A stretch of DNA of 64,000 nt from Onchidella celtica (taxonomy: Eukaryota > Mollusca > Gastropoda > Systellommatophora > Onchidiidae): assembly GCA_963931925.1 (NCBI GenBank), contig OZ007570.1, forward strand, positions 54,531,880 to 54,595,879. Reading direction: 5' to 3'. The translations under genes were made by a program, and so were the position numbers. The notes under the pieces are model-generated. The model did no database searches. It was not told where the DNA came from and saw only the letters and a list, made by a program, of their open reading frames with translations. This document shows, one piece after another, positions 21,936 through 46,684 of this stretch. The first letter of the stretch is position 1. Each line of letters starts with the position of its first letter.

Positions 21936-24706
21936 CAAAAAGTCAAATGCATTTGAGTAATAGTGTCCTCCTTGTTTTCTTGGGGGATACAGTGCATTTA
22001 TTCTGATTTTGAATTTATCTTCTCCATTTTTTGGAATTCTTTAAAGTTATATGTGTGCTTGCTATGGTCCTAAAAAAATAGAGTCAAATGAGTTTGAGCA
22101 AAGGGCCAGGCTGAATCTGAATTGGAACAGTTTCTAGAATGTAATTTTCCTGAGCTCACAGATTAGATAAGTGAATGTATTTTACTTAGCTTGGACTACT
22201 TTCAGAAGCTTTCTCTGTGATATGATCAGTATTATAATATTGTTATTAATATGTACATATGTCTCTTCCACTATTTTATGTTGCTTGCCTTCAAGTCAGT
22301 TCTGTCCTTAAAAGAGCATTATTGCATTTCACTGTGTATTAGAATTTATTGTCAGACTAGAGAACAATCATTATCTTTATGTTCAGTTTTACTCTGTGTT
22401 GTAGCAAAGTACTTAACACAAAATCAGCATTATGAATTTTTAGCCCCCATGCATGGAGCATTTATTCCGTGGTAGTTGTCAGTGTTGTGAGTTTTAATTA
22501 TAATTGAATGTAAAAATAAACTGATAAAGAGACAGTCACCAACACCGGTATCAATCTTTTCAAGACAACAAAGTCTTTTGCATTATGATATTATGTCTTT
22601 GGTGATGCATTTTATTTCTGCTGGACTACTCTAATAAATTTTCAGCATTTAAGTGATGTTTACTCTTATTGTGAGAAAATGATACGTCAAGTAAATGTTT
22701 ACTAAGTGGAGACATGTAAGAGAATGTCTCAATTCTCATTGTGATTTACACAAAATTTTGAACCTACATAAAACTGGGGATTTTGTTTCCAATCCCTACT
22801 GTTGTGAATATCAACAAGAAGTGCTTCAGTAGAGGGAAAAGGGGTGTGCGGGTTTATTTTGCATTGCATTTTTGTAAATGTTTCCAACGTTTATGCTTTG
22901 TTGGTCTGATATTTGATGGATTCCCAAAGATGTGAACAAGAGAACTGACTTTTATGTCATTCCCTGGTTTTGCTTGTGACTGGTTTTTGCCTTTGCAAAT
23001 AGTGAAATAGTCATGTATTATACAACTTTCTTAACTCTCCCTCTCAAGATTTGCCATTAAAGATAATGGAAACAGTAACATATTAACATTATATAAATAT
23101 TACAGTGTAAATCATGCTGACCTTTTTAGGCATGATTTTTTGTGTAACATTTTGAAAGATCACCAGTCCTGTAATATGGTACAAGTATAAGAAAGCATAA
23201 ATTTTTGTAACCCTATAAATTAATATAAAACGTGCATCTTTTCTTACAGCATTTGGTCCGACTATTAATTACCAAAATGATTTTATGATGCCTGTAATTC
23301 CTGATATTGTACATGCTTAAATTACTTAAATGAACAGTAGTCCACAGTTAGACATAATATGTGCATGTTATTCTCACTGTTGGGCGGTTTTCAGCTTTTC
23401 AGAGGAATGAAACAAAAATTTTTATGACCTCGAACTTTTAATAAGCCCTAAAGGAAAAGTTAACAATATAGATATCCTGGGTTAACCTGCATTTTGTGCA
23501 TATGTTCATTTAAACGAGTGCATTTAGTTTCATGTTTTAAGTCCTGTAAAAATTTTTTAAGCCAGTCATTGTTTCTTGTTTATATTATTCCTCTATTGGA
23601 AAATGTTTGGCAAGTTAGTAATTGTTTAAACTGGAATCAGCATTACCAGGTATAATTGTGTTTTATTTGTAAAAGTAATATAGATGCTTTTTTGGATTGT
23701 AAAAGACCTTCATTTCAGAAGAGACACTCACAGAAGGAACAAAATTGCATTGCCTACACTTTTATGGCAATGCATACAATTTGCCTCAGGTTGAACAACA
23801 TTATCCATATCTATTTGAAGGCAAATTTTCAGTGTTCCGTACTCTAGGAGTTTCTATATGAAAATAGTCTTTTTTTTTGCCCAAGCAGGTTAAAGATCAT
23901 TGGTAATGAATTTAACTTTCAAGATCATGTAATATTCAGATTTATCTGAATGCTGTTGGTTTCTATAGTTCTTTGTCAACATCACGCACAGAGAGGCAAT
24001 GATGATATGGAGCATCTTTTGCCAGTGTTGTGGGACACTTTGAACATTTTTCCTTTAAGGATCCACAGCTTTTCCTAGTCAGCAGTGAACACAAACTTCT
24101 GTCACGACATAGCTTGAGGTTTGGAACTTATAATTAAGATTTTCCCTTATAGTAAGTACAGTCCCAAGAAAATCATGTATTGATTTATATCTGCATTCTT
24201 TTACTAACAACAAATAAGATTGAAGAAAGATATGCCTTTATGGTTTTTACCCAGTTGAGATTGTATCTGATTGAGCATTTTGAAATACTGTTCCATATTT
24301 GGGTATTTGTTGATGTTTCATTGTCATGTTAATATAATGAAATGGGATGATTATCAGGAAAATAGAGAAAGAGTAAAATTATAATAAAGAACAGAATGTC
24401 AATTTATATGTAGTGTTTAGTGAAACATTATACCATTTAAGTGTAGTAGATGATGAAATTTGTGTAGCATCATGCTGCCTCCTGCATTTTTGTAATAAAA
24501 GTTGACTATTTCAGACTGCCGGAGTTTACTTGATATGTTGCATAGATATATGTGGTAAGTTTGTGCCAGTGTGATGTCATCAGATTAAATATCAGAAAGG
24601 AAACTATAGAGGATGGTAATGATGATAATACTGATGATGATGAAGGAAATGATGATAAATATTAGTGTAATCTATATATATTTATGATCATTTTCTTCAC
24701 TGTTAG

Positions 24707-24796
24707 ATTATGAAGACACTTTTTGGATAACACAGTTATTCATTAATTTACATAAACTATTAGCTTACCCTGTTATTCAAAAAGTGTCTTCATAAT
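24707..24796. repeat. 90-bp inverted repeat, possible tiny MITE
   Basis: Arms of 26 bp match with one mismatch (ATTATGAAGACACTTTTTG at the left arm and its complement at the right). They are separated by about 38 bp of AT-rich spacer. The whole could fold into a hairpin. No clear target duplication is seen, so it may be a small nonautonomous transposon or a structured 3' UTR element. Confidence 0.6.
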
Positions 24797-25106
24797 TTCA
24801 CACTTTAATTTGTATGTTTTATATTGAGCCAAGATCAGTCTATTTCTCGAGGGAGAAAAAATGAGAAACAGAGAGAGGTGTGTACTGGAACTGTGACAAA
24901 CATTTTGGAGCTTTTTTTCTGTCTATCTCAAACAAATTTGTCTATCTCAATGTCACTAACAAGAATGATATATTTCATTTTATTGTTAGTTTTATTGCTT
25001 GCAGTTTGGATAGGATTTCTTTGTTACACTCCAACAACTAATTTAAAAAGCATGCCAAATGTGTGTTAAGAAATGCATAAAAGAGGACATTTATAAATCT
25101 TTGTCC

Positions 25107-25112
25107 TTTATT
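25107..25112 (-). terminator. Candidate GM2A poly(A) signal
   Basis: An AATAAA on the minus strand about 200 bp after the GM2A stop codon, a usual distance for a short 3' UTR. Another TTTATT lies closer, near 25203. Confidence 0.5.
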
Positions 25113-25311
25113 TCAGACCACAATTAATAAGAAACATACCACATTTCTGTTCAAAATACATTTATCTGCAAAGGACACAATACAAAATCTCTTTAAGACC
25201 ATTTATTTGCTCTAGTTGATATATAAAAATACTCCATCTCCTCTGCCATAGATGGTCACTTTATAACTGTGCTTGTTTTGATTGGATGATCATTGATTAG
25301 AAAATATACTT

Positions 25312-37166
<11,855 letters not shown>

Positions 37167-37342
37167 GTTGTCCGTAAAAAAATATACAGAAACTCAGACT
37201 TTGTGTGAATTAAACAGAAACAGCTGGCTGCACGCCCGTAAATATACGTCGTAATATGTAGTGACTGCGTATGTTTCGAAACCTATAAATACAACAATGG
37301 TACAGCTACTGTGGATCTGTCCGTCAAAGTGCGCCTTGCTGC

Positions 37343-37350
37343 TATATATA
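37343..37350 (-). promoter_or_regulatory. Candidate TATA box of GM2A
   Basis: TATATATA lies on the minus strand about 180 bp before the GM2A start codon. This would give a 5' UTR of about 150 bases if no further 5' exon exists. Weak evidence, because the region is generally AT-rich. Confidence 0.25.
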
Positions 37351-39379
37351 CCTACTAACGTTGTGGAGCGAAAGCTTGTATCTACTGACTGTGTGAGGTC
37401 CAGGTGACAGGGAAGGCTTTATTTGGCAGGGATCAGTGTCGAGTACTGGCCGGTGCAGTGTTTTTTTACTGCAAACTTTTCCCGCACAATTATCATATAA
37501 TATAGCCTACAATACCGTATAAAATATCCATGTTTGTTTGTTTTGTTTGTTTATTAAACAAATGTGTGTGTGTGTGTGTGTGTGCGCGCGCGCGTGCGTG
37601 CATGCGTATGTGTATGATTCAATATGAACATGGAATAAATATTGCAAAACACTTCAAGTGCCTCAAGAAGACACTAAATCCAGATGTGTGCCATATTTCA
37701 TTAAGGTTCCTTACCCTGTTACCTCGTGCAATAATTCCTGTTATTGAGTTTATTGAGTTATATGACGTTTATGTAATGATACCGTACGTTGGGTGTGTGT
37801 TCCATGTAAGTGCTCTTAAACGCTCTGGTGAAAGAGAAATTCCCTCATAGGATAATAGTCATTCTTATTGTAACTTATGTTTACCTAAGTCTGATCGTCA
37901 ACACGATGGAGCGTTGTGCTATGTTTTACTACATGTAAAATTATTTTATCCTTTTCCGTCATCTTCTCCCTATTTACAAACCCCGTGGCGATGACCAAAA
38001 TTTCGAACCTTTCACAGAGCCCATCAGCATGAAATCAACCAGTTAAAAACAAGAAATTAAAAACGTGATTAAAATCAGAAACAGGAGGAACAAACGCTTA
38101 CATGCCGTAGGCCTAATCTCTCTGAAACAAAAATCGACATCTCGGAACGTTCTGAATATCTGGACTTCCCGAAGTCTAGTTTGATAGCATTTGATCTATG
38201 TGTTTCTGTAAAAGGCGGGCTCTAGCCATTATTTGTTCTGGCTAATTTCCACTAAATTTTGTCCACTTTTTAAAAAAAAATTAACTCCTGCCCAGTCACA
38301 AGCTCTCGGCCTTGCTGATCCTTGGGATTTCCGGGTTTACCTTGGGCCCTTGACATTTTTCAAAAGATCTTAGGATTGTCTAGGCTACTGAATATTTTGC
38401 CATTATTTCTTTGTAACCCCCCCCCCTCCCCCCCCCCCCCAAATCACAAAATTACTTTTCCTCTCACAATACAAATTGCAACGTAAAAGGTGAATCAGGA
38501 AAAAGCCCCAAGGGCAGTTTATGATTACCTATGTGAGAGCATCTTTTGCTCGATCTGCGAGCTAATCACTAGACTGTTTACTTTAAATTCAATATATAAC
38601 GAAATTATTGTAAAGTTTAAATATATATTCTGGGTTGGAATACATTTTTTTTTTTTTTTTTACCTTATCTGGGGATTTTTTTTATACGGAATTCTGGGGA
38701 TTTTTGAAAATCTTCACCTGCATCGTTACAAATACAATCCTCTCCCAAATAGCTTGAAACCCCGTTTTGTCTTTGTCCTCGACAGAAAGGTCAAAGCCGA
38801 ACTCATTTCTAACCCTTTCAGTTAGCCTACCTTCGGAAAATCACGCTTGTTTCTTAACATCTTGCCCAAATAACCATGAGGACTAAACAGTGGCGGCGCC
38901 AACGAGGGAGCAGTCTGACCAGCCGCCCCTCCCCCCCCCCCCCCCAGCCAGAGTATCTTCATAAAAACAATCGTGCCTTTTCACAAATTTGGTCTTGAGT
39001 TTTAATGCAAACTAACAATGTACCGGTACTTCGTTTTTATATTGCATCTGCCTTGTGTTTTGATTTTAAATACAAAATAAAAGTGTAGAATGAATAGGCC
39101 TGAACTAAACATCATTTGGCAAGTATTATGGCGGTTTTTTAAAAATGAGCTCGCCCCCCCCCCCCCGGGTTAGAACTTAGCTTCGCCCTTAGAATTACCG
39201 ATTAGAGCAGTACTTTGGTCACGAAATCCTCTATGGTCCTATGGTTTCTCAGAATGTGATGTTTTGTCGAATGGAGTGAACGGTGCAATCGATGCTATAA
39301 TTACAGCAATGTCAGTTCCATGGCATAACTTTGTCGCACGTCATTCCGCATTATTAAATTGTGTTCCCTCAGATATTAC

Positions 39380-39540
39380 AAGATAAGATAAGAATCACTT
39401 TATTGTCCCATGAGGGAAATTCTCATTCACAGTATTTAAGAGCACACATACATGATACAGACATCTTATGCATCATTACATAAACATATCATAACGCATA
39501 ACTCAATAACAGGCATACATGAAGTGACATAGTAAGGAAC
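39380..39540 (-). mobile_element. Probable non-LTR retroposon 3' end
   Basis: AAGATAAGATAAGAATCACT followed by TTATTGTCCCATGAGGGAAA is a layout I associate with the 3' ends of LINE or SINE copies in aquatic invertebrates: on the minus strand, unique sequence ends in short ATCTT repeats. No coding part is present, so it would be a short 5'-truncated copy. Family assignment is uncertain. Confidence 0.4.
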
Positions 39541-42004
39541 CTTAATGAAATATGGCAGACATCCGGCTAAAGTGTCCTATTGAGGTGAAATGCGCAGAGC
39601 AAAAACGACCTTAATTCGTATATTTCTCTGTTTGCTTTCATATTTATTATTCTGTTGCTTCTGGGTGATCTACAAATTGATGAAACCAGGCATGGTGGCT
39701 GTCATTCAACATGAATATATGAATTTCTGTACACAAGAAATTGCTGACAACAAATTCTATTTCACCGCAGAGTTAACGCTTATACAATGGTATTGGTGTA
39801 ACACTGAATAGCAACATCAAGTACAACAGTAATTCCCACGTCCCGTCTGTCAATCTGTCTGTCTATCGTTTGGATGATGTATGCATAATTTCTATTCAGC
39901 GTATGTGCATGTACCGTGAAAAGTTGTCTCACAATAATATAGAGATACACCTGTAATTCCTGCTTAATTGGTCGATTAGGCAGATATCTGTTTATCTATC
40001 TAGCTACATGTATCTATCTAGCTATCTACCGTATCTACCTATCTCTCTGTCTATTTTAACAACGACACTACCACCACCACCAACAGAACAACAATCAGAA
40101 GCATGGAACGACAGTTAATAAAATACTTGTATATTATATGAGAGAGAAATGGTTGACAAGAAAAAGGGAGGTGGGGCGGGTTGAGGGTTAGAAGAATAAG
40201 TGAACAACAACAAAAAAAGGACGACTTAGCAGTGCATGAGAAGAAATTTTTAAACTCCAACAGTTCATAAGCTCACTTTGAAAAGAAAAACAAAATCACC
40301 CTTGATGCTATCATTCTCTATCCTCACCACTTTTTCCCCATTTCGGGGATACGTCAGTTAGCTCTAATTCTAGACATTTTAAAGTATCTTTTGATTTATT
40401 TAGTTGCTATTCTGTTCATGCTCGCTACAAGGAAATGGCGAGGGCAAAAAGACGTAGACACGCACTGGACTCTCTGACGCATGATGTATCATTGCCAAAA
40501 AAACGTGACAAGTGTACAACCTACCTATTCTTTTTAACAATATAAACCAGTTTCTCAAGGTGGGGCGTGACAATATTTTGGTGGGGCTTAGGGATTTTGT
40601 ACATAAATCTTATTTCATGGTGTCTTTTAACTTATCTGTCTACATAAATTGTTGTTTGTTTATGTCGTGTTGGGGATTTCCTTCTTTAGCTCGGATTAAA
40701 GCATCGATCTTAAACTGATGCACAACTTTAAAGGTTATGGGCCAACTAGCCAGTTTGTAACTGTATATGATTTACTAACTTTGATCGCAGTAGGGCACAC
40801 GTATTTTTACGGGAGGAATTTGTTTAAACGGGGCATGGGAAAAAAAAAAGAAGTCGAGAAACAATAATAGGTGTATAACCTTTCACAAGTATGAGTCTCT
40901 CTCTGTGTGAAGAGAGTCCCCCTTTTTAAGACGTACAGTGCGTTGGTCACCCTGCTTCCAAATACCTAAACAACGCAGTGTGTGTCGAACGAATTAACCT
41001 TTTTCTTTTATTTTGACTCGACACATAGTGTAATTCAACCTTTACTTTCCAAACATTTCTTTATGTACAATATGGTCACTCTTTAAGTGTGTTGCAGGAG
41101 GATATAATTCATTACCCTTTTATCTTTCAAGAGAGCGGTGGAAGATTATTGCGGGTAAAGTGAACATATGTGAAGGCCCCAAATTGTTAAGACAGATTGC
41201 TCTTATTTATCTATACTATAGGCCTATATATTTGTGGACTTGAGATTTTAAGTTGCAAAAGGCCCCTGAACCACTCAACACTCAGACTCCAAATTTTATA
41301 TGGTGCATCAGAATGGATGTAAGGGTGCACAGTTTTTAATAGAAGTCTCAAATCGGTATAGTTTTTTTTATTGGAAATTTATTGTTTCGCCATCACTTAG
41401 AGCTATTTCGAGTCATGGTTCGCCATTTTAAGGTTTCGTGATCACTTCCTGCGATGTGTCCACTATCAAACACCTAACCCGTGCCCAAATCATGCTGTTG
41501 TGCGGGATGCGCAGGGTGTCAACTCACAAAGGCAGAGCAGTAAGACTTATTTAAAAACAAACTAACAAAAATAAAATAAACAAATAGAAACAGGCCAGAT
41601 GAAGCAGGTCCATAATAACCACCCAGAACTGAAACCAATATTCAAACCGATTTATCCTGGGCAGGGCCGAGGATCTCAGCTAGTTTATTCATACGTACAG
41701 TTTATTAATGCGTGTATTTGGGCAATGTGTGTCGCGGTTGCTGTATAGATTTTGCGTTTGAGTTAGAAGAAAGCACGTCGACACGATAACGGTCACATTG
41801 TCCTAAGAAAAACAAAACAAAGGACTGAATATATAACGAAACGGAAAGGACAGACCCTTCCAGAAGCGCACACCAACCAATCGCTTAGGATTTAGATATT
41901 TTGATTTTTGCCATCCTTGTTGTCATGCTAAGTACATGTACAATTTTTAGCAACAGAATAAATGGCGGAGCGAGACAGTCGTGACTACAAGTTATACCAT
42001 TCAC

Positions 42005-42195
42005 TTTTATCCTAAATCCTGGAGTCTAATAAATATAATATAATAACCTATAGTAAATCGGATTTTGAACAGATCAGTCTTCCTGTATGCGTTTGTTGTA
42101 GCCAATTCTGGCCCACAAGTTGTTACATTTTTTTAGGTTCTATAATAAACAAATAAAATCAATTACATGTAGTTGCTTAATTGTTTAAAAGACTA
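42005..42195. repeat. Old duplicated block, copy 1 (pair with 47668-47885)
   Basis: It shares TATCCTAAATCCTG, TTGTTGTAGCCAA, GCCCACAAG and AAAATCAATTACA with 47668-47885 in the same order and direction, with many indels. Noncoding. The right end lies next to the MITE half copy. Confidence 0.55.
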
Positions 42196-42259
42196 GATGA
42201 AGTTCCCGGTAATATCCGGGATAAACCTGTGAACCCACTGTTCCATTCCCTTGATGAAG

Positions 42260-42482
42260 ACTCGGACTATAGAATGCATTCGGAAGTCCTTCTTAGAGTT
42301 AACGAGTGAAAACAATACATAGCTACCCCGGCGGCTCACCCTGATATGTCAATCTGACTACTGCCCAGACGAACATCGGCCTACGGCCTCGATGATACAA
42401 ACTGACTAGACCCTCACGTCGTTACATATCAATCTGACAATGGACTAACAGTTGGTAGGCTGCCGTAAGAATAGCCACAGCG
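42260..42482. mobile_element. Foldback MITE, half copy
   Basis: This contains the spacer and right arm of the foldback family present whole at 61973-62385 and 62678-63087, ending in the shared terminus CCACAGCG. The left arm is missing. The spacer is reverse-complemented relative to the two whole copies, as expected from internal flipping of an inverted-repeat element or a polymorphic spacer orientation. Confidence 0.85.
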
Positions 42483-43212
42483 ATTTTTTTTTTATAATAA
42501 GATAAGAACCCTGAACTATTGCTATTGCCTTGATACTTAGTGACAAAGAATGTGAGCAACCACACAAAAATCGCTTCACACATGTCTAAATGCATCCACA
42601 AACGGTCAAATAAACAACACCTTTTGATATTCACTCTTTTTCTCTCACATTTTTAATTTTTCCAAATTTTACACATTTTCACATGTATGAGCTCATTAAA
42701 AATCTTTTAAAATATCATCAGCACAGTCAACAAATGTAACACAAACAGAAATGGCAGCCTTGTCACATTTTGCTAACCAAACGATACAAAACTCATGTTA
42801 CTTATGACAGCCTCCACTAAGTAACAACCTCACCAAAATCAGCTATTTATACGGAATGAAACAGATAGACTAGCAATTACTACCCATAATGTGATGAGAA
42901 ATCATAATGAATGAATCTCAATTTATATTTTAAAAAATATTTTTTTATCTAGATGTCTGCCAGGACAATTGTATTGTATAAAAGTTTTCCTGAACTAAAT
43001 CCATAACCACACGCAGATTAAACTATCCAATCATCTGTGAAAAAAATGGATTTTTAAATTTTTTTTTCAATATGAGATTTGATGTAAAGCAGCCATTTTG
43101 TTACTTATTATCTTCCTTAACTTATAAGCCCACATAATTTATAATACAAGTATATAGTTTACTTTCACTGTTGTTTATTATTCTCGTGAAGTGATGGCCA
43201 CTTTCATTTTTC

Positions 43213-43245
43213 TATATCGGTGGCTCCGTGCTGAAACCGGCTATC
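43213..43245 (+). repeat. Left terminal inverted repeat
   Basis: 33 bp, containing GGCTCCGTGCTGAAACCGGC. It pairs with 46652-46684 with one mismatch. Related subterminal copies follow at 43362-43372, 43393-43412 and 43472-43482. Confidence 0.85.
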
Positions 43246-43589
43246 TGACATTTTTTTCGAAATACCCTTTTTTGGACTATTTGTTGTCCTTACTGAGTTA
43301 CATCTTCCGTTAAAACGGCACACTTAAAAGCGGCCCAGAAAGTGTTCAAAAAAGCAAATGAAAAATCCGGCCATATTGACTACACCCAAAATCTCCGTGC
43401 TGAATCCGGCCAATCCTTCCGTCGCCAGGTGACATGACGCGTGTTGGGTTTTATCAATTGCCTAAGGTGGCGAATCCGGCCGTAGGCAAAGATAATTGCT
43501 GTCCACTACACTTGTGTCGGGTATTGTGTATTAATTTGATGGCTGGGGTATTAAAGCCCTTTGATGTACCGCCTTTTTCTTTGATGTTT

Positions 43590-45500
43590 AAACTAAATTA
43601 AACACGCACGCCTAACCCACCTGGACGACATCGCTCGTTTTGGGGACATCTTCAGCGTCCATCTTACTACTTCGGGTACCATTCTGCCTGACAGGATCCT
43701 CAAATCTGGAGTTGAAGATGTCGACCTACCTAACAATCCGCCACAGTTAGATCGAAATGTGGAAGATGGGACTACACCAGAACCTCTTGTGAAAACTGTG
43801 TCTGAAAATCCGCCAGGTTGCGAAGCTGAAGAGGTGCCCGACATGATAAATGAAACTGACATTGTCTCCACATGTGGCACCGATGATGAACTGAACCCCT
43901 CGACAGGGAAGAGAAGAAGAAACGAGGCCAGCTGAGAGCGGAACGTAAATAAACGTCTACAAGAGACATGGCAGGCCTATTCAGATCGACCAGCAAAAGC
44001 CATGAAGCCATCCTGTGCATGCAACGGAAAGACGACAGGATGCGATACCTTCACGGAGGAAGACAGACAAGAAATCTTTAACTACGTTTGGAGTCTGTCT
44101 TGGAGAGAGAAAAGATCCTTCGTGAATAGCCTTCTGGAAACCAAGGAACAAAAACGACGCAGGTCGGAAGACTCTACAAAATCAAGAACAATATTTGAAA
44201 ATATATATTTGAACAATATTCATTGAAAAGAAACGGTGAGAAGGTTTCGGTTTGCAAAATAATGTTCCTCAACGCAACAGGCTTGACAAAATGGTTCATC
44301 GCTGCTCCATTAGAACCTCAAAGCCAAGGACAAACTTTGGCTCAAAGAAGACCAGACAATCCAGTCTACAGTAGGAGCTCTGAAGATAATATCATTTTTA
44401 CAGACTGAGTTCTTGGACCAGCTGGCGAAAATGGCGTCGCAATACTGCCACAAAGACACTAACAAACTGCACCTTAAGCTAAGGATTCGCAGTTATGAGG
44501 AATTGTATCGCCTCTATCATGCAGCTTGCTCTGATCAGGTGTAGAAGCCTTTGTCAAACAAAGGCTGTCCTCACTGAGGATTTTCATACACGAAACCTAT
44601 CATTGTACAAGCCTAGAAAGGACCAGTGTGATACCTGCGTTGGATATGAGACATACAGTTGCAATGGACAAATGGACAATTCATATGGACCGAAAAGACA
44701 AGACCCAAGCAGAAATAGAAGGCAAAAGAAAATCCACAGACACAACAGACATTTGTGTCGTTAACATAGACTTACAGTGCGTTCTCCTTGCACCAAGTCT
44801 GCACGCTTCAGTTCTCTATTACAAGACAAAACTTGCAACGCACAATTTTTCAGTTTTTTATTTGGCAACAAAAGATGTTCTATGCTACCTCTGGCATGAA
44901 TCTGAAGTGGGACTTACTGGAAACGAGTTCAGCAGCTGCACTGTGGATTTCCTGCAAAGTAAGCTGAGCTACAAAACCGTCAGTCTCTACAGCGACGGTT
45001 GCAGCTACCAAAATCGGAATGCAGTATTGGCTGGCGCCCTGCGTGACTTTGCTGCACAATATGGCAGCACAATTGTGCAAAGGTTTTTACGAAAGGGACA
45101 CACCCACATGGGAGGTGGACTCCGTTCATGCTGTCATAGAACGAGCCCTTGCAAACGTCCCCATATAGGTACCTGCTGACTATCTGAGAGTCATTGAGGG
45201 TGCTCGCTTCAAACCTCGCCCTTATCAAGTCAAGTACATCGACCACCAATTTTTCCATGACTATGCCAAATTCAGCACACTGAAGACCATCCGTCCTGGA
45301 ACGAAATTCGGAGATCCCACAGTTACAGACATACGTTGCTTGAAGTACACGCCCGACAGGAAAGTGGAATTTCAGCTGAATTATGGGGAATAATGGCAGG
45401 AGTTACCAATGCCGAGAGGGGACAAAGCCGTTCAAAGCCAAGGGGAAACACCCCCACGACTGTATCACGCCAGCCTCAAGATTACAACTTCCAAAATTTA
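43590..45500 (+). pseudogene. Decayed DUF7869-like (DDE-type) transposase gene
   Basis: Coding remnants lie in several frames with stops between them, so the gene is broken. An N-terminal part has a CAC...C motif and EEDRQEIFNYVWSLSWREKR (44002-44160). The best part is the 183-codon frame at 44628-45179. It shows IDLQCVLLAPSLHAS (first acidic residue), CYLWHESE, SLYSDGCSYQNRN (second acidic residue) and GHTHM. Coding similarity then continues in another frame to about 45400, including a likely VIERA glutamate site. The SDG..QNRN and GHT motifs are those I recall for DUF7869-type proteins, which are widespread in aphids, cnidarians and molluscs and behave like transposon genes. It sits inside matching TIRs, supporting a transposase role. 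Confidence 0.7.
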
Positions 45501-46651
45501 AAACAATCATCTTGAAGATGTGAAGTCGGTCATCCCTAAGGACCATTATTCATTCTTTGATAGCTTGCCTCACTAGATATCATAACCATCCATTCGTTCA
45601 TTTCCTCATGCCTATCGTCATCCAACTTTCTGATCAGTATTGCCCTCATTGTCATCTACATCATCATTATTACTTTCATAATTATATTATGGGATTTGCA
45701 ATCCAAATTGTTCAATGCAGTATCAGTTGCAGGAACATTACTTTGCTCTGCCTTGTCACCATCCACTCTTCTGCTTTCACCAGTTGTCTGCATCATCAAC
45801 ATCACGCCATTATAATCATTCCATTTATTTATGAAGTTGTCTATTCTCCAGTGCTTATGCAGATTTGTAGAACACATTATATTTGGGACATGGAAATAGT
45901 GCAACTGTGCCTAAAAGCATCATCGCCATCATCCTCATCGTTAGCGGTCATCATCACAGTCATCGTCATCACCATCGCGATCTATGATCATCGTACCTGT
46001 AACACTACTTGCCTTGCCATTTACCATCATTTTTTGTAAGTTAATGAACAATGTCAGCCTCAACTCCTCATTAATTTGTTTCCATACAAGCTCATTCAAT
46101 TCATACTTAAACATCATCATAATACTTATAATTAATGATTTTCATCATGTTATTCATGACAATAAAGTTATCAAATAAAATTGTAATGAAAATTTTTTTT
46201 TTCCCCAGTGTATATTATCTACACCTGTGTGTGTGTGTGGGGGGGGGGGGGAGGAGAAAGAAAGGGGATGGGATGGGCAGGTGACTGGTCGATTGAACTA
46301 ATATAGAACACTAGTATGATGACATTGAACAAAACTAGAAGTGTTTAATTGTATCAGCCATCAAGCACTAACCATCAGAATACACTTAGCCGACTTCAGC
46401 ACTGAAAACCTCAGCTGTGAAACCGGCCATTCACGTTTCAGGTTGGATGTCCGGTTTCGCAGCTGACCATTTCCAGTGACCAAACTGGACATGTGCTTTC
46501 TCATTTAAAAGACTAAATTAAATGCAATAATCATTAGTAAGGCTGATAAAGGATTGAATTTAAAGGAACATTAGTGATATCTGAGTGGCAGTTCCCGTTT
46601 CGCTTAACGCGAAAAGTTTTTTGCCTCTCCTGTAAAATTTGATGTCAAGCT

Positions 46652-46684
46652 GATAGCCGGTTTCAGCACGGAGCCATCGATATA
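46652..46684 (-). repeat. Right terminal inverted repeat
   Basis: Reverse complement of the left TIR with one mismatch. Subterminal relatives occur at 46414-46429 (GAAACCGGCCA) and, inverted, at 46449-46463. Confidence 0.85.

Larger units (their letters stand above)
20923..25106. other. Convergent 3' flank between CCDC81 and GM2A
   Basis: AT-rich sequence without a recognised gene. It should hold the CCDC81 3' UTR, since AATAAA signals for the plus strand occur at 21907, 21930, 22515 and 24494. An imperfect GAT repeat lies near 24610-24660, and a 90-bp hairpin at 24707-24796. The short open frames here look like chance. Confidence 0.6.
37167..42004. other. Intergenic region upstream of GM2A
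   Basis: No gene recognised. It holds a (TG)n/(CG)n run at 37562-37600, poly-C tracts near 38418-38440, 38931-38945 and 39156-39166, a probable LINE or SINE tail at 39380-39540, and an imperfect TATC repeat at 39985-40058. The open frames here are short and match nothing I know. Confidence 0.5.
43213..46684 (+). mobile_element. 3.47-kb TIR DNA transposon with DUF7869-like gene
   Basis: Terminal inverted repeats of 33 bp (43213-43245 and 46652-46684) match with one mismatch and contain CTCCGTGCTGAAACCGGC. The outermost bases are TATA on both sides, so the target duplication is probably TA or TATA. Subterminal copies of GAAWCCGGCC lie within about 300 bp of both ends. Inside is a decayed plus-strand gene (43590-45500) for a DDE-like protein, then a CAT-rich noncoding part, an AATAAA near 46160 and a G run. 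I cannot assign a named superfamily. Confidence 0.75.

Noticed and set aside
38888-39190. CAGTGGCGGCGCC, resembling a hAT terminus
   Set aside because: No matching inverted end or target duplication found within the next few hundred bases.
45557-46039. 160-codon plus-strand frame rich in His, Ile and Ser
   Set aside because: Product of a CAT/ATC-rich noncoding stretch inside the TIR transposon.
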